DNA of 64,000 nt from Methyloligella halotolerans (GTDB lineage: Bacteria; Pseudomonadota; Alphaproteobacteria; Rhizobiales; Methyloligellaceae). Location of the stretch: the NCBI RefSeq assembly GCF_001708935.1, contig NZ_MASI01000004.1:62001-126000 (forward strand), in the 5' to 3' direction. Shown piece after piece: positions 8,214 through 16,119 of this stretch (position 1 is its first letter; every line of letters starts with the position of its first letter). A program made the translations under genes and the position numbers. Under the pieces are notes generated by a model that was not told where the DNA came from, did no database searches, and saw nothing but the letters and a program-made list of their open reading frames with translations.

Positions 8214-9654
8214 CGTCGACCTCCTTGTCGGAGGCCGTGGGCTCGCCGCCGAAGGCAAGCTTCAGGTCTTTGGCGCGATCGCGATCGGCAGCGATCTCTC
8301 GATCGAGATCTTCGATGTCGATGCCGCGCCCCGCGACAGCCTGGCGCCGCGACATGAGGCCTGCATTGATCGCAGCGATCTCTGCTTCGACATCCTTTTT
8401 CGGGTCCACCCAATCGAACCGCCGGGTGAGCCAATTGGCCGAAAGATACGGCTCCGGATTTCGCTCAAACCCTGGCGCGTCGATCTGTCCGGTGAGGATG
8501 GCGGTCGTAATGAACCGCCGCCAAATCGGGCGGCAGAACTTGTGTATGATTACGTTGCGCTGAAGCGCATCCACCTGCCGGCGCCATTCGACGAGGCCAG
8601 CGCGAATGCTGGAGTAGTTGACGTCCGAGAGGTCTCCTGTCAGCACCTCGTAGGGAAGGCCGAGGCCGGCCGCAATTTCCCGGGCGGTGATCTTGAGGAA
8701 GTCGATCACCTCTGCTCCGACTTTCGCGGGCTCGGAGAATCGGACATCTTGCCCGGACTTTAGGACCCGCATCTCGCCTGGTTCGAGACTGGTTTCCGCG
8801 AAGCTGTCGGCCACCGACTCGGCGAGGGAACCGCCAGTTCCTTCCATGTCGATGATGAACCCAGTCAGAAGTGCGGCAATCTTCTGCCGCACGAGCTGCG
8901 CATCGTGCGCCGTGTCCAAATCGGCAAGTCGGAGGAGGACAGGGGCGAACCAGCTCAATCCTCGAAGCTGACCCGCCACAATCGGATTGAAAAGGTGCAG
9001 TACCTCGCTCGCGGGGAGGCGGACTCTCTCCTGTGACCAAGCGAAACCAAGGCCAATTCGATCCCGGAAAAGGTGGTAGGCAAGTCGTCGACCGGAGCGA
9101 TCGAGTTCAATGCCCTGGATGATATTGGCCCCGCCAGTAAGCTGCTGGTCCCGCGAGGAATCGATCTGATCAGGATCGATCAACCGAAGCTTAAGTTGGC
9201 CGTTCTCGAAGCCGAAGCTGCAGAAACTCTCGCCGTCGATCACCATCCCCCGGACTGCCAAGCCAAGAAGGCCATTGAAGTCGAGACCGCCATCAGCGTC
9301 CGCTTGAGGCGTCCAGTGCTCCCAAAGCAGATTGAGCTCTTCGGCCTTCGCCGGATCCGGATGCGTCGACTGAGGCTTGATGCCTCCGCCAACCATCGCC
9401 GAGGTCCAGCCGCTTACCCCTTTGGTAGCGTGTGCGTTGTTCGCGACCGTAGGTCTCGCGCGTGCTCTAATCAGCGCGCTAGATGAGTGGAGCGTCGCCA
9501 GTTGAGCCCGAAACTCGGGCATCCCGGCCCAGCGCCGGCCAGCGCCGGCCGCGTCATAGCCTCGCCGATATTCGCGCCGCGCCATCTCCGCACGATGCGG
9601 ATCGATACCGGCGATTTTGGCGAGTGTTCTGACTATGGCTCGGGCGCGGCTCAT
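8206..9654 (-). CDS. Phage portal protein, lambda family
   Basis: From the ATG at 9654 the protein has 482 residues: MSRARAIVRTLAKIAG, RRWAGMPEF, VSGWTSAMVGGGIKPQ, LRLIDPDQID, LHLFNPIVAGQLRGLSWFAP and YEVLTGDLSDVNYSS. These are hallmark segments of lambda gpB-type portals, the dodecameric ring through which DNA enters the head. The start overlaps the regulator stop (TAATG). The longer frame to 9768 runs inside the upstream gene and is rejected. The length is normal, so this gene appears intact. Confidence 0.93.
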   Translation of the reverse strand: MSRARAIVRTLAKIAGIDPHRAEMARREYRRGYDAAGAGRRWAGMPEFRAQLATLHSSSALIRARARPTVANNAHATKGVSGWTSAMVGGGIKPQSTHPDPAKAEELNLLWEHWTPQADADGGLDFNGLLGLAVRGMVIDGESFCSFGFENGQLKLRLIDPDQIDSSRDQQLTGGANIIQGIELDRSGRRLAYHLFRDRIGLGFAWSQERVRLPASEVLHLFNPIVAGQLRGLSWFAPVLLRLADLDTAHDAQLVRQKIAALLTGFIIDMEGTGGSLAESVADSFAETSLEPGEMRVLKSGQDVRFSEPAKVGAEVIDFLKITAREIAAGLGLPYEVLTGDLSDVNYSSIRAGLVEWRRQVDALQRNVIIHKFCRPIWRRFITTAILTGQIDAPGFERNPEPYLSANWLTRRFDWVDPKKDVEAEIAAINAGLMSRRQAVAGRGIDIEDLDREIAADRDRAKDLKLAFGGEPTASDKEVDDV

Positions 9655-10106
9655 TAGTCGGACTGGTTGCCCTGATGCGCCTGCGCGAAGGCCTCGTCCA
9701 CTTCTTGCTCGATCTCGTCCAGATCCAGAACGGTCGTGCTCATAACGCCGAGTGCCCGGTCTGGACACAGGGTGTCCACCAGATCTTTCTGATTGACGAT
9801 CAGAACTTGGTAGCGTCCGTCCTTGGAGTAGTCGCGCGGGTCCATTGCTCGGAGCAGAAGGAACGCCCGGCCTGCGTTGTAGAGGCGCAGTCGCTTAATC
9901 TGCTGACCTACTTCAACAGGCAGCCCACCATCTATTAGACGGCGAAGACAGACGAGCCGCGCGGCATCGTGCTTATCCCACCTTCTCGCTTTCCCAGTTT
10001 CCGGCTTGTGAAGCGGCTGGAAGACCTCATCGCTGATCCAGCGTTCGACGCGCGATCGCGAGATGAAGAGGTGTTGGCACAAGCTGGCTGTTCCAATTTT
10101 GTCCAT
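9654..10106 (-). CDS. MerR-like HTH regulator of the element
   Basis: The 150-residue protein starts MDKIGTASLCQHLFIS and carries a MerR-type winged helix (SRVERWISDEVFQPLHKP, then RRWDKHDAARLVCLRRLIDGG). The C-terminal half has no known sensor motif but ends acidic (DLDEIEQEVDEAF). The start at 10106 follows a strong Shine-Dalgarno (GGAGGATCCT). A 41-bp dyad lies just upstream, a probable operator. It is the first gene of the leftward head-tail-integrase operon, so it may control it. Confidence 0.72.
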   Translation of the reverse strand: MDKIGTASLCQHLFISRSRVERWISDEVFQPLHKPETGKARRWDKHDAARLVCLRRLIDGGLPVEVGQQIKRLRLYNAGRAFLLLRAMDPRDYSKDGRYQVLIVNQKDLVDTLCPDRALGVMSTTVLDLDEIEQEVDEAFAQAHQGNQSD

Positions 10107-10116
10107 AGGATCCTCC

Positions 10117-10157
10117 GACAACATGTCAGAGGTATTGCAGACCTCTGACGAGTTGTC
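10117..10157. promoter_or_regulatory. Dyad operator upstream of the MerR-like gene
   Basis: Two 17-bp arms, 10117-10133 and 10141-10157, are inverted copies with 14 of 17 matches (GACAAC and TCAGAGGT perfectly conserved, three central mismatches) and a 7-bp spacer. The dyad ends 10 bp upstream of the MerR-like start and overlaps the Shine-Dalgarno-proximal leader. It could be an operator or a leader hairpin. The rightward membrane-protein gene begins at 10226 on the other side. Confidence 0.65.
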
Positions 10158-10225
10158 AATGGTGCGAAATATGTGGTGCGGACTACATGTTGCCGCGCGA
10201 TGCGCTTTAGGAGATTCTCGCTCGT

Positions 10226-10900
10226 ATGCGCATCAAGCTTCTAAGGATTGCCCTCGCCGCCAGCTTCGCCTTACTGCTGCTAGTCTTCCTGCCGCTTCCG
10301 TTCGAACCCGAGCTGCCAGGTAGGTGGTGCGATGATGGAGCCATCTGGAGGGACTGCTATCGAAACTGGCTCGGTTCGTTGGCTGGTTGGGCGGCGTTCG
10401 CTGGCGCCTTGTTAGGTAGCGCCTTACTGATAGAGCATCTTAATCAGCTACGAAGGCAGAGCGACCTCTCCCTGGCGCAGCTTCAGCGGCATGATTTGAT
10501 CCTCACCTCTGCGGAGGGACGTGGAGGAATCATCCTCAGACGAACAGCCAGCGCTATAAAGCGTCGCGCTGCAATTATGGCGCTCAGCCTCAAGCACAAA
10601 CGACCAATTGAGATGCATCGCTTTGCTGAGGATCTAAAGGGAGATGAGCTATCGTGGGCGCGACAGGTTGCGCCAATTGAAGTGCTCGGTCCCTTCATCC
10701 ATCTCGAGGATCACTGTGGAAGCTTTGACGCGCAGATCGCGTCTCTAGGAAATATAAACATCAGCAACAGTGTCGCCTATGTGACCAGGCTGAAGATTAT
10801 TGAAGCGCAGGCCGACGCAGTGCTGAATGCAGAACACACCTCGGTGGTGAGCAAGTTTCGTCCCCACTTCAACACGCCACCGGGCGATGAGAAATCCTGA
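10226..10900 (+). CDS. Membrane-anchored cargo protein of unknown function
   Basis: The 224-residue protein has two predicted membrane segments: residues 7-28 (IALAASFALLLLVFLPLP) and about 50-70 (SLAGWAAFAGALLGSALLI). A cytoplasmic, helix-rich part follows. I recognise no family. It lies in a block whose genes mostly face away from the structural genes, and it is coupled (TGATG) to the HicB-like gene. Such cargo in phage-like elements is often involved in superinfection exclusion or defence, but nothing in the sequence proves this. The base composition is less GC-rich than the chromosome around it. Confidence 0.6.
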   Translation: MRIKLLRIALAASFALLLLVFLPLPFEPELPGRWCDDGAIWRDCYRNWLGSLAGWAAFAGALLGSALLIEHLNQLRRQSDLSLAQLQRHDLILTSAEGRGGIILRRTASAIKRRAAIMALSLKHKRPIEMHRFAEDLKGDELSWARQVAPIEVLGPFIHLEDHCGSFDAQIASLGNINISNSVAYVTRLKIIEAQADAVLNAEHTSVVSKFRPHFNTPPGDEKS

Positions 10901-11433
10901 TGCACTGCACCTATCCAGCTCGCGTAGAAGGACACGAAGGCGACTACGTTGCGACCTTTCGGGATATGCCCGAGGCCAACGGGGGAGGCGCGAGCCATCA
11001 AGAGGCGCTTGAGAGCGCCAAGGACGGCCTCGAAGCAGCCCTTTGGTTCCGCCTAAAAGACGGAGAGTCGATACCCGAGCCGAGCAAGGCTAAGAGAGGT
11101 GAGGTCATGATCCCCGTGGCTGGTGCTGTGGCCGTCAAGGCAGTCGCCATACGAGCCATTCAGAGAGCCGGCGTCAGCCGTTGTGAACTTGCCGAAAAGA
11201 TGGGCGTCGACGAAGACGAGATCAGTCGGCTTCTTGACCCGAGACGGTCATGCCGAATGAAGCAGCTCGACGAGATGCTTTTGCGTTTGGGCTGGTCGTT
11301 TTCGATTGGGCTGGCTCCATTCACCGACCAACGTGCTTTGGCTCAGGCCGGCGATGAGGATGCTGAAGATGAGCTATTAGGTCGGATTGCAAAGCAGCGA
11401 GAGAACGAGCCAGCTACTCCTCTCGAAGACTAG
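10900..11433 (+). CDS. HicB-like orphan antitoxin
   Basis: The 177-residue protein starts with the HicB fold pattern (MHCTYPARVEGHEGDYVATF, then RDMPEANGGG and EALESAKDGLEAAL). A C-terminal helix-turn-helix follows (VSRCELAEKMGVDEDEISRLL). HicB proteins neutralise HicA RNases and bind DNA. No 60- to 80-residue HicA lies beside it. It closely resembles the chromosomal protein at 33248-33688 in both halves. The start overlaps the membrane-protein stop. Confidence 0.8.
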   Translation: MHCTYPARVEGHEGDYVATFRDMPEANGGGASHQEALESAKDGLEAALWFRLKDGESIPEPSKAKRGEVMIPVAGAVAVKAVAIRAIQRAGVSRCELAEKMGVDEDEISRLLDPRRSCRMKQLDEMLLRLGWSFSIGLAPFTDQRALAQAGDEDAEDELLGRIAKQRENEPATPLED

Positions 11434-11609
11434 CTGTGCTTCTCGGCCCATCGCCAATATCGTGAACTCGCTTCCCAACTTCGTGATCCCTCGATGCTGC
11501 GCGCAATTCGGGCAACTCACTATCAATCTACACTGAGAGCAAAAACTAAAGTCGCTCTTGGCGGTGAACGTGGCCCCGAAAGGGAAGGCACCCGAATGAG
11601 ATAATGACA

Positions 11610-11637
11610 CCGAGGTGGCGAGATATCGCCACCTCGG
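11610..11637. terminator. Perfect hairpin between convergent cargo genes
   Basis: A perfect 12-bp stem (CCGAGGTGGCGA and its complement) with a 4-base loop lies between the end of the rightward HicB-like gene and the end of the leftward gene at 11650. The position and stability fit a bidirectional terminator. No long T run follows on the plus strand; TGTCATTATC follows on the minus strand. Confidence 0.65.
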
Positions 11638-11649
11638 CAATGCAACAGT

Positions 11650-12231
11650 CTACGCGGCTTCGAGTCGGCGCGGCAGCAAAGGATCAGAAGCACGCCGCGA
11701 ATGTGCATGTGGTTCTACTTGGCTAAGCGTCAGTCCCGAGAGTCGCAGGGCGTCCTGAAGCGCACGACGTACTGGCTCGTTCATGTGGTCCAACTGCCTG
11801 CTTCCACAATCCTCTTGGATAATGGATGGGGCGCAAATCGCGAGTTTGACCGCGATGCCGATCACGCTCGTGGCCTCAGTTGCGAGAAGAAGCGAACGCA
11901 GTCGCTCCATGCGCTTCCATGTCACCCTCATCCACCGATCTCGGGTCGGGTCTGACCAGGACCGAAAGAGTGCGTTGTGATGATCGACGCTGGCGATTTG
12001 ATACCGCGCAAACAATGCCAACAGTTCCCGGTCCCGGGTCGAGACTTCAAGAGCGCCGGCCAGATCAATCTTGGTGATCGCGTTCATCGTGGTTTCCTCC
12101 GAGTTACTGAAACTTCCGGCAGCCGCAGCGGCTGTCGGTACAAGACATGCTAGTGCGCTCAGCAACGAGCGACGCGAGATGCTTCCTCTCGCTCCGCCGG
12201 CGGAAGGTGTTCGACTGTCAATTTTGCTCAT
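11650..12231 (-). CDS. Tat-signal-like cargo protein of unknown function
   Basis: From the ATG at 12231 the protein has 193 residues. It shows SISRRSLLSALACLVPTAAA, which resembles a twin-arginine signal. The remainder is helical (RDRELLALFARYQIASVDHH, then RDRWMRVTWKRMERLRSLLL) with no recognised family. The frame is open further upstream to 12489, but that stretch lacks a convincing ribosome site. GAGAGG precedes 12231. A later start at MNAITKIDLAG would remove the signal. Confidence 0.5.
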   Translation of the reverse strand: MSKIDSRTPSAGGARGSISRRSLLSALACLVPTAAAAAGSFSNSEETTMNAITKIDLAGALEVSTRDRELLALFARYQIASVDHHNALFRSWSDPTRDRWMRVTWKRMERLRSLLLATEATSVIGIAVKLAICAPSIIQEDCGSRQLDHMNEPVRRALQDALRLSGLTLSQVEPHAHSRRASDPLLPRRLEAA

Positions 12232-12551
12232 TAAGGCCTCTCTGGTTTGGCTTGCTACAGCCATGCCAGGCACCGCCTGGCGCCGGGAGGGTAGCAACCT
12301 GCCAGAGAGACAGGTCGGACGTTTTCCCCTTTCGGGTCTTGTATGGCGCCCGCCTCCCGACATAGGGTGTCGGATGACGGACGGCCGCCAAGCCGTCGTC
12401 TGAGAGCCCTTTCTCAATGGGGCTCCACGGCAAGCGCCATGCGCCAACATGGCCGCTCTGCCTTCTCTGGTCCGAGTTGCTACACTCAAGGACCATCAAA
12501 TCTGATTTGTGATTCTCCCGCAAGCTGAAGCCATCGCCCGGATGGGCGAAG
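12232..12551. other. Intergenic region between divergent cargo genes
   Basis: This 320-bp stretch separates two divergently transcribed genes and should hold their promoters. I see no convincing -35/-10 pair, repeat, RNA gene or conserved coding frame. Confidence 0.4.
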
Positions 12552-13076
12552 ATGGGTGTGAAGGCCATGCCTCCAACCAGAATCGAAACGCCCCAAGAGT
12601 TTTTCGATTTCGTCGTGATCCCTGACGTTCGCGACTTCCGGATGGGTCCTGATCTCCGGCGGGCCTATCACGCCTGCACCTCTCTGCTCAGCTTGCGAGA
12701 TTGGGTCTACAGGAAGCATCGCGGCCGCCCATGGTCGGATGCCGGGAGATCTATGAATCCATTTACTTCGAAGGCTGCGTTGCAGGCCGCTCTGGAGCAG
12801 ATCGACGATCAGTTTTCAGTAATAACAGACGTCGCCAATGCCTCGAAGCACATGGTCCTGGAGCCTGGGCGAGGTCGCACAAATCTTTACGGCGCCGCCA
12901 ATACTGAAACTCGTAGCAGAGGTGCTCTTGGCACCGTGGCGATCGGGGAAGCTGCCATCGGTGAGAGTATCACTGAGGTGTGGGTGAAGATCGATGACCG
13001 GTACGTGCACGTTGATGTCAGCATCGATCGCGCCTTCGGGGTGTGGCAGCGTCTGATGGAAGAGAACTCTTGGTGA
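12552..13076 (+). CDS. Cargo protein of unknown function
   Basis: The 174-residue protein contains FFDFVVIPDVRDFRMGPDLR, AYHACTSLLSLRDWVYRKH and ITDVANASKHMVLE. Small proteins with an alpha-helical first half and a D-x-A-N-A-x-KH segment recur in islands, but I cannot name a function. The KH in a helical context is only loosely reminiscent of HEPN-like proteins. The start could also be Met6 (12567). It faces the terminase gene end-on with a 68-bp gap. Confidence 0.6.
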   Translation: MGVKAMPPTRIETPQEFFDFVVIPDVRDFRMGPDLRRAYHACTSLLSLRDWVYRKHRGRPWSDAGRSMNPFTSKAALQAALEQIDDQFSVITDVANASKHMVLEPGRGRTNLYGAANTETRSRGALGTVAIGEAAIGESITEVWVKIDDRYVHVDVSIDRAFGVWQRLMEENSW

Positions 13077-13144
13077 GGGAACACTGTCGAGCAGCTAGCC
13101 AGAGTCGTTAATGGGGCCATGAGAGCGAAGTCCACAGGATCAGG

Positions 13145-15073
13145 CTATCGGTTCATCCACTTCGACTTGACGACATTGGACGGAGACACGTTCTCCTTCG
13201 GAGCGGAGGCATGCGCCGCACCAGCTCGGCTTAGGTCGGGATCGAACATTTCACCTTGGGGATCTTCATTCGGCTTTTCACGCTCGGCTCTCAGTTGGTC
13301 CCATTGCTGCGCAGTCATGCTGTACCAGCCGCATCGGATCGCTGCCGCTTCAGCATATATCTCCGTGTCGAGAACCTCGTTGCGGAGCCCGCGCGGCAGC
13401 TTCCAGATCGAGCGAGGATACCCTCGCTGGTCTCGCTCGGTCACGCGAATTTCTGAGGTGAGCTGCGTGTAGAATTCCTGCGAAAGGCCTTTCGGATAGC
13501 CGCAGAAGCCACGCGAAAGCGGATCACTCTTTTTCAGTTGTTCGTAGAGTGCGACCTTCAGACTGCTCACGCCGACATTGTAGGCACGCCTACTAGCTCG
13601 ATGCGCTTTGCCATCGGGGCGTCGCTCAGTCTGGGTGACCGTCAACGGCGGCGCTTGGTCCGACTTCGCCCCACGAACAACGATCACCTTTCGCCAGGAA
13701 TGCTGCTTGGCCCAATCGTGCACGGTTCGATTATAGGCACCGCCGTCGATCGCGAGCATGTCGAGCGATCGTTGATTGCCGAAGGCGTCGGGCCAATTTG
13801 CCTTTAGCAGGCCGTCTAGTTGCCGGCGACAATCGCCCTCCCAGATCGGGAACGGAATGATGAGGTAATCCACCGTCCAGCGGCGCATCTCGGGACCGAA
13901 CGCTTTGACGTGGACCTCAACGCGGTCGCCCTGGCAATCGCAGCCAGCGGTTAGCACCAACCCGCCTGGCGGGATGGTTCCGCGGTCATGCCCATCGTCT
14001 TCGGCACGCTCGCGGATCATCTCCCAGGGCGGAGCCTCGCTCGCCCGCTCATACGCGAGGCCGAGCACGTCGTTGAAGAAGACTTGCTCCGAGAGGTGGC
14101 TCCCTTCCGCTTCGAGCCACTGGTGCGCGATCGACGCCCAATCACGCGTCGGCGAATACGCTCGCCAGACGTGAAACGATGGTTCCCTCGCTGAAGGATT
14201 CTCTGCAACCCATTTTCCGCCGGCGATGATAGCGGCCTTGTGACGATGCTCGATTTCGGAGCCGCAGGCCACGCAGCTGAAGCAGGCTTCCTCTGGTTTG
14301 TCAGGATCGAGGTTGGAAAGAAAATTCTCCCAGGTCAGCGGCTGGAAATGACCGCAGTGAGGGCAGGGCACGTGCCAGCGCTCCTGCGTGCCGGATTTGA
14401 AAGCCCGCGTGATGCGGCAGGTGTCAGCATAGAGCGGCGTCGAAAGTTTCAGAATTTTCGCCCACTCGAACGCGCTCGCCCGACTGTCCGCCTGCCGCTC
14501 TGGATCGCCGGCACTGTTTGGCTCCCATTTCGAAAGGTCGTCCTCCACGATTCGCGGCGTGGTGATCTGCGACAATGATGACGGAGAATTCGCGCCGGAA
14601 ATTTGCAGACTACCGCGACCCGTACGCGGCTGCTGAAAGAGAAGGGTGTCGTGGGAATCCCTACTCTTGACCTCGCCGAAAATCCGCTTCAGCGCTTTGG
14701 ACTGTTGCCGCCAGCGACTCCACTTTCCCTTCGCCCACCGTTCAGCGTTATCCTTCGTCGGGTGCACCACGAACATGTCGCATGGCGCGAGGTCCATGGT
14801 GGCGCCGATAAAAACCTGGGCGAGAGTCGTTTTGCCGATCTGGGCACTTCCCATAAGGGTGACCACACGCGAGGGATGCTCCGGGGATAGGCAGTCAAGG
14901 ATCCGGGCAAAATACGGGAAGGTCTCCCGGCGATAAGGACCCGGCCGCGGACTATCCGACCCGAACGTCACGTTCTCCTCGGCCCAGGCGCTAAAATCAG
15001 GTGGGGGAGGGGGCGGTAAGACATCCGCGAGAACTTCGAGGACGCTATGCCGAGGCTCTGCGAGAAAGCTCAT
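13145..15073 (-). CDS. Terminase large subunit, GpA family
   Basis: The 642-residue protein shows the GpA layout: PGPYRRETFPYFARILDCLS, Walker A GSAQIGKTT, an acidic Walker B region (IVEDDLSKW), zinc-binding CPHCGHFQPL and CVACGSEIEH, then the nuclease half with LTAGCDCQGDRVEV and LAIDGGAYN. This motor packages DNA into the prohead. The length is normal for GpA (about 640). Its start overlaps the small-subunit stop (ATGA), so the two are coupled. An intact terminase means the element could package its own DNA if heads form. Confidence 0.95.
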   Translation of the reverse strand: MSFLAEPRHSVLEVLADVLPPPPPPDFSAWAEENVTFGSDSPRPGPYRRETFPYFARILDCLSPEHPSRVVTLMGSAQIGKTTLAQVFIGATMDLAPCDMFVVHPTKDNAERWAKGKWSRWRQQSKALKRIFGEVKSRDSHDTLLFQQPRTGRGSLQISGANSPSSLSQITTPRIVEDDLSKWEPNSAGDPERQADSRASAFEWAKILKLSTPLYADTCRITRAFKSGTQERWHVPCPHCGHFQPLTWENFLSNLDPDKPEEACFSCVACGSEIEHRHKAAIIAGGKWVAENPSAREPSFHVWRAYSPTRDWASIAHQWLEAEGSHLSEQVFFNDVLGLAYERASEAPPWEMIRERAEDDGHDRGTIPPGGLVLTAGCDCQGDRVEVHVKAFGPEMRRWTVDYLIIPFPIWEGDCRRQLDGLLKANWPDAFGNQRSLDMLAIDGGAYNRTVHDWAKQHSWRKVIVVRGAKSDQAPPLTVTQTERRPDGKAHRASRRAYNVGVSSLKVALYEQLKKSDPLSRGFCGYPKGLSQEFYTQLTSEIRVTERDQRGYPRSIWKLPRGLRNEVLDTEIYAEAAAIRCGWYSMTAQQWDQLRAEREKPNEDPQGEMFDPDLSRAGAAHASAPKENVSPSNVVKSKWMNR

Positions 15074-15684
15074 GCCGCTTCGCTTCCTGCAGGTGCCGGC
15101 AGTTCCGCTTCCGTCGATAGCTCTTCTTTAGCGCGCGCGGCTGCTTTCCGACGGTGAGCATGATAAAGGTCACGAATCTCGATCGACAGCGCTTTGGCAT
15201 CGAGATCGTGCGCTTCGGCGAGCGTCCGAGCGAGCGTGCTGGTCAGGAAGGTCTCGAATTCGTCGATCAGCTGAGATAGCTCCTGTCGCCACGCCCGCTG
15301 CGCCATTTCGGTCTCGATCCATCGGCCCGATTCTTTTTCGGCCTTGAGCTGCGCGAAGCGGGCTTCGTTGACAGCCTTAGCAGCTCGCGCCTTCCGCTCC
15401 GCTCGAACGAAGTCGCCGTCGGCGCCTGATGCTTTCGACGACGCATCGTTGGAGGAGATAGGTTGCGCCGCAAAAGCCGTCCGCTCCTGAGCAATCTGTT
15501 GGGCCGGATCCAGACGCTCTTCCAAATCTGCATCGGCCCGCTCGACCCAGATCTTGGCTCGGGTGCCCGTTCCAGCGAGGGCGGCCGGAGTGATCTTGCC
15601 TTCGGCAATCCAGTTGGAGACGCAGGAAGGGGCGCGCCCCTTCAGCCGCGCATATTCCCCTTTGGTAATGATCGTTTTCTCCAC
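15070..15684 (-). CDS. Terminase small subunit-like DNA-binding protein
   Basis: This 204-residue protein has an N-terminal winged-helix-like segment (MEKTIITKGEYARLKGRAP, then SCVSNWIAEGKITPAAL), a charged linker and a C-terminal helical part rich in Ala, Arg and Glu. Proteins of this type (gpNu1-like) recognise the packaging site and load the large subunit, which follows with an ATGA overlap. The start at 15684 lies next to the repeat-rich region 15685-16104, which could hold the packaging site. Confidence 0.78.
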   Translation of the reverse strand: MEKTIITKGEYARLKGRAPSCVSNWIAEGKITPAALAGTGTRAKIWVERADADLEERLDPAQQIAQERTAFAAQPISSNDASSKASGADGDFVRAERKARAAKAVNEARFAQLKAEKESGRWIETEMAQRAWRQELSQLIDEFETFLTSTLARTLAEAHDLDAKALSIEIRDLYHAHRRKAAARAKEELSTEAELPAPAGSEAA

Positions 15685-15816
15685 CGATCAAACTCCAAAT
15701 TTCATTCGACTTCAGCCAATCAACTGAACTTCAGCCTTTCAGAATCTCACTTTTCTGGCGGGTTTCTGGGGTGCTGTGCCCCGCGTCGGCCCTGGCGTGG
15801 GAAGGACCCATGCATT

Positions 15817-15849
15817 GGGAGGGCGAGGGAGGGTTGAGGGAGGGTTGGG
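15817..15849 (+). repeat. G-quadruplex-prone cluster 1
   Basis: Seven GGG runs occur within 33 bases, with loops of one to four bases (first run at 15817, last at 15847). This meets the usual G3+N1-7 criterion for a quadruplex on the plus strand. Confidence 0.7.
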
Positions 15850-15916
15850 TGCCCCAGCCGAGCCCCTTCGAGGCCGCCTTTTCTTTTTATATTCAATGAG
15901 TTGTTCCTTTGCATAT

Positions 15917-15940
15917 GGGAGGGTGGGAGGAATGGGAGGG
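15917..15940 (+). repeat. G-quadruplex-prone cluster 2
   Basis: Five GGG runs and one GG occur within 24 bases, built from overlapping TGGGAGG units. A matching C-rich cluster (CCCTCCC twice) lies at 16034-16059 in the opposite orientation. Confidence 0.7.
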
Positions 15941-15952
15941 TTATTACAGGTT

Positions 15953-16018
15953 TACGCGTATGCGCATGCGCATGTGCATGCGTGTTACGCGCGATACATG
16001 CGCGCGCATGCGCGTGTG
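15953..16018. repeat. Alternating purine-pyrimidine tracts (Z-DNA-prone)
   Basis: Strict alternation runs for 33 bases (15953-15985) and 25 bases (15994-16018), made mostly of GC and CA/TG steps with repeated GCGCATGC. Such sequence can adopt left-handed DNA under supercoiling. It sits between the G-rich and C-rich repeat clusters. Confidence 0.65.
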
Positions 16019-16091
16019 GGGTAATTCGCAAAACCCTCCCGTGTTACCCGAACCCTCCCATTCCGTTAGAAATCAACGCGTTACGCCTTAG

Positions 16092-16119
16092 CCCATCCTC
16101 CCGATTATGGGAGGATGGG
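16092..16119. repeat. Perfect inverted repeat at the helicase gene end
   Basis: Arms CCCATCCTCCC and GGGAGGATGGG (11 bp, perfect) flank a 6-base loop. The helicase stop codon (16105-16107) lies in the loop. A shorter copy of the same design, CCTCCC-GTTT-GGGAGG, occurs at 17656-17671 in the same gene. It may be a terminator for the helicase gene or a protein-binding site. Confidence 0.65.

Larger units (their letters stand above)
15685..16104. other. Repeat-rich region; candidate replication origin or packaging site
   Basis: This 420-bp region lies between the helicase 3' end and the small-terminase start and has no convincing gene. It holds two G-tract clusters on the plus strand (15817-15849, 15917-15940), a C-tract cluster (16034-16059), two alternating purine-pyrimidine tracts (15953-15985, 15994-16018) and a hairpin at its edge. 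The core motif GGGAGG/CCTCCC recurs throughout in both orientations. Origins of P4-like helicases and terminase cos/pac sites both use such repeat arrays. Which of these applies cannot be decided from sequence. Confidence 0.55.

Noticed and set aside
15953..16018. CRISPR-like short repeats in the alternating GC/AT stretch
   Set aside because: There are no spaced identical repeats with unique spacers; the pattern is a continuous alternation.
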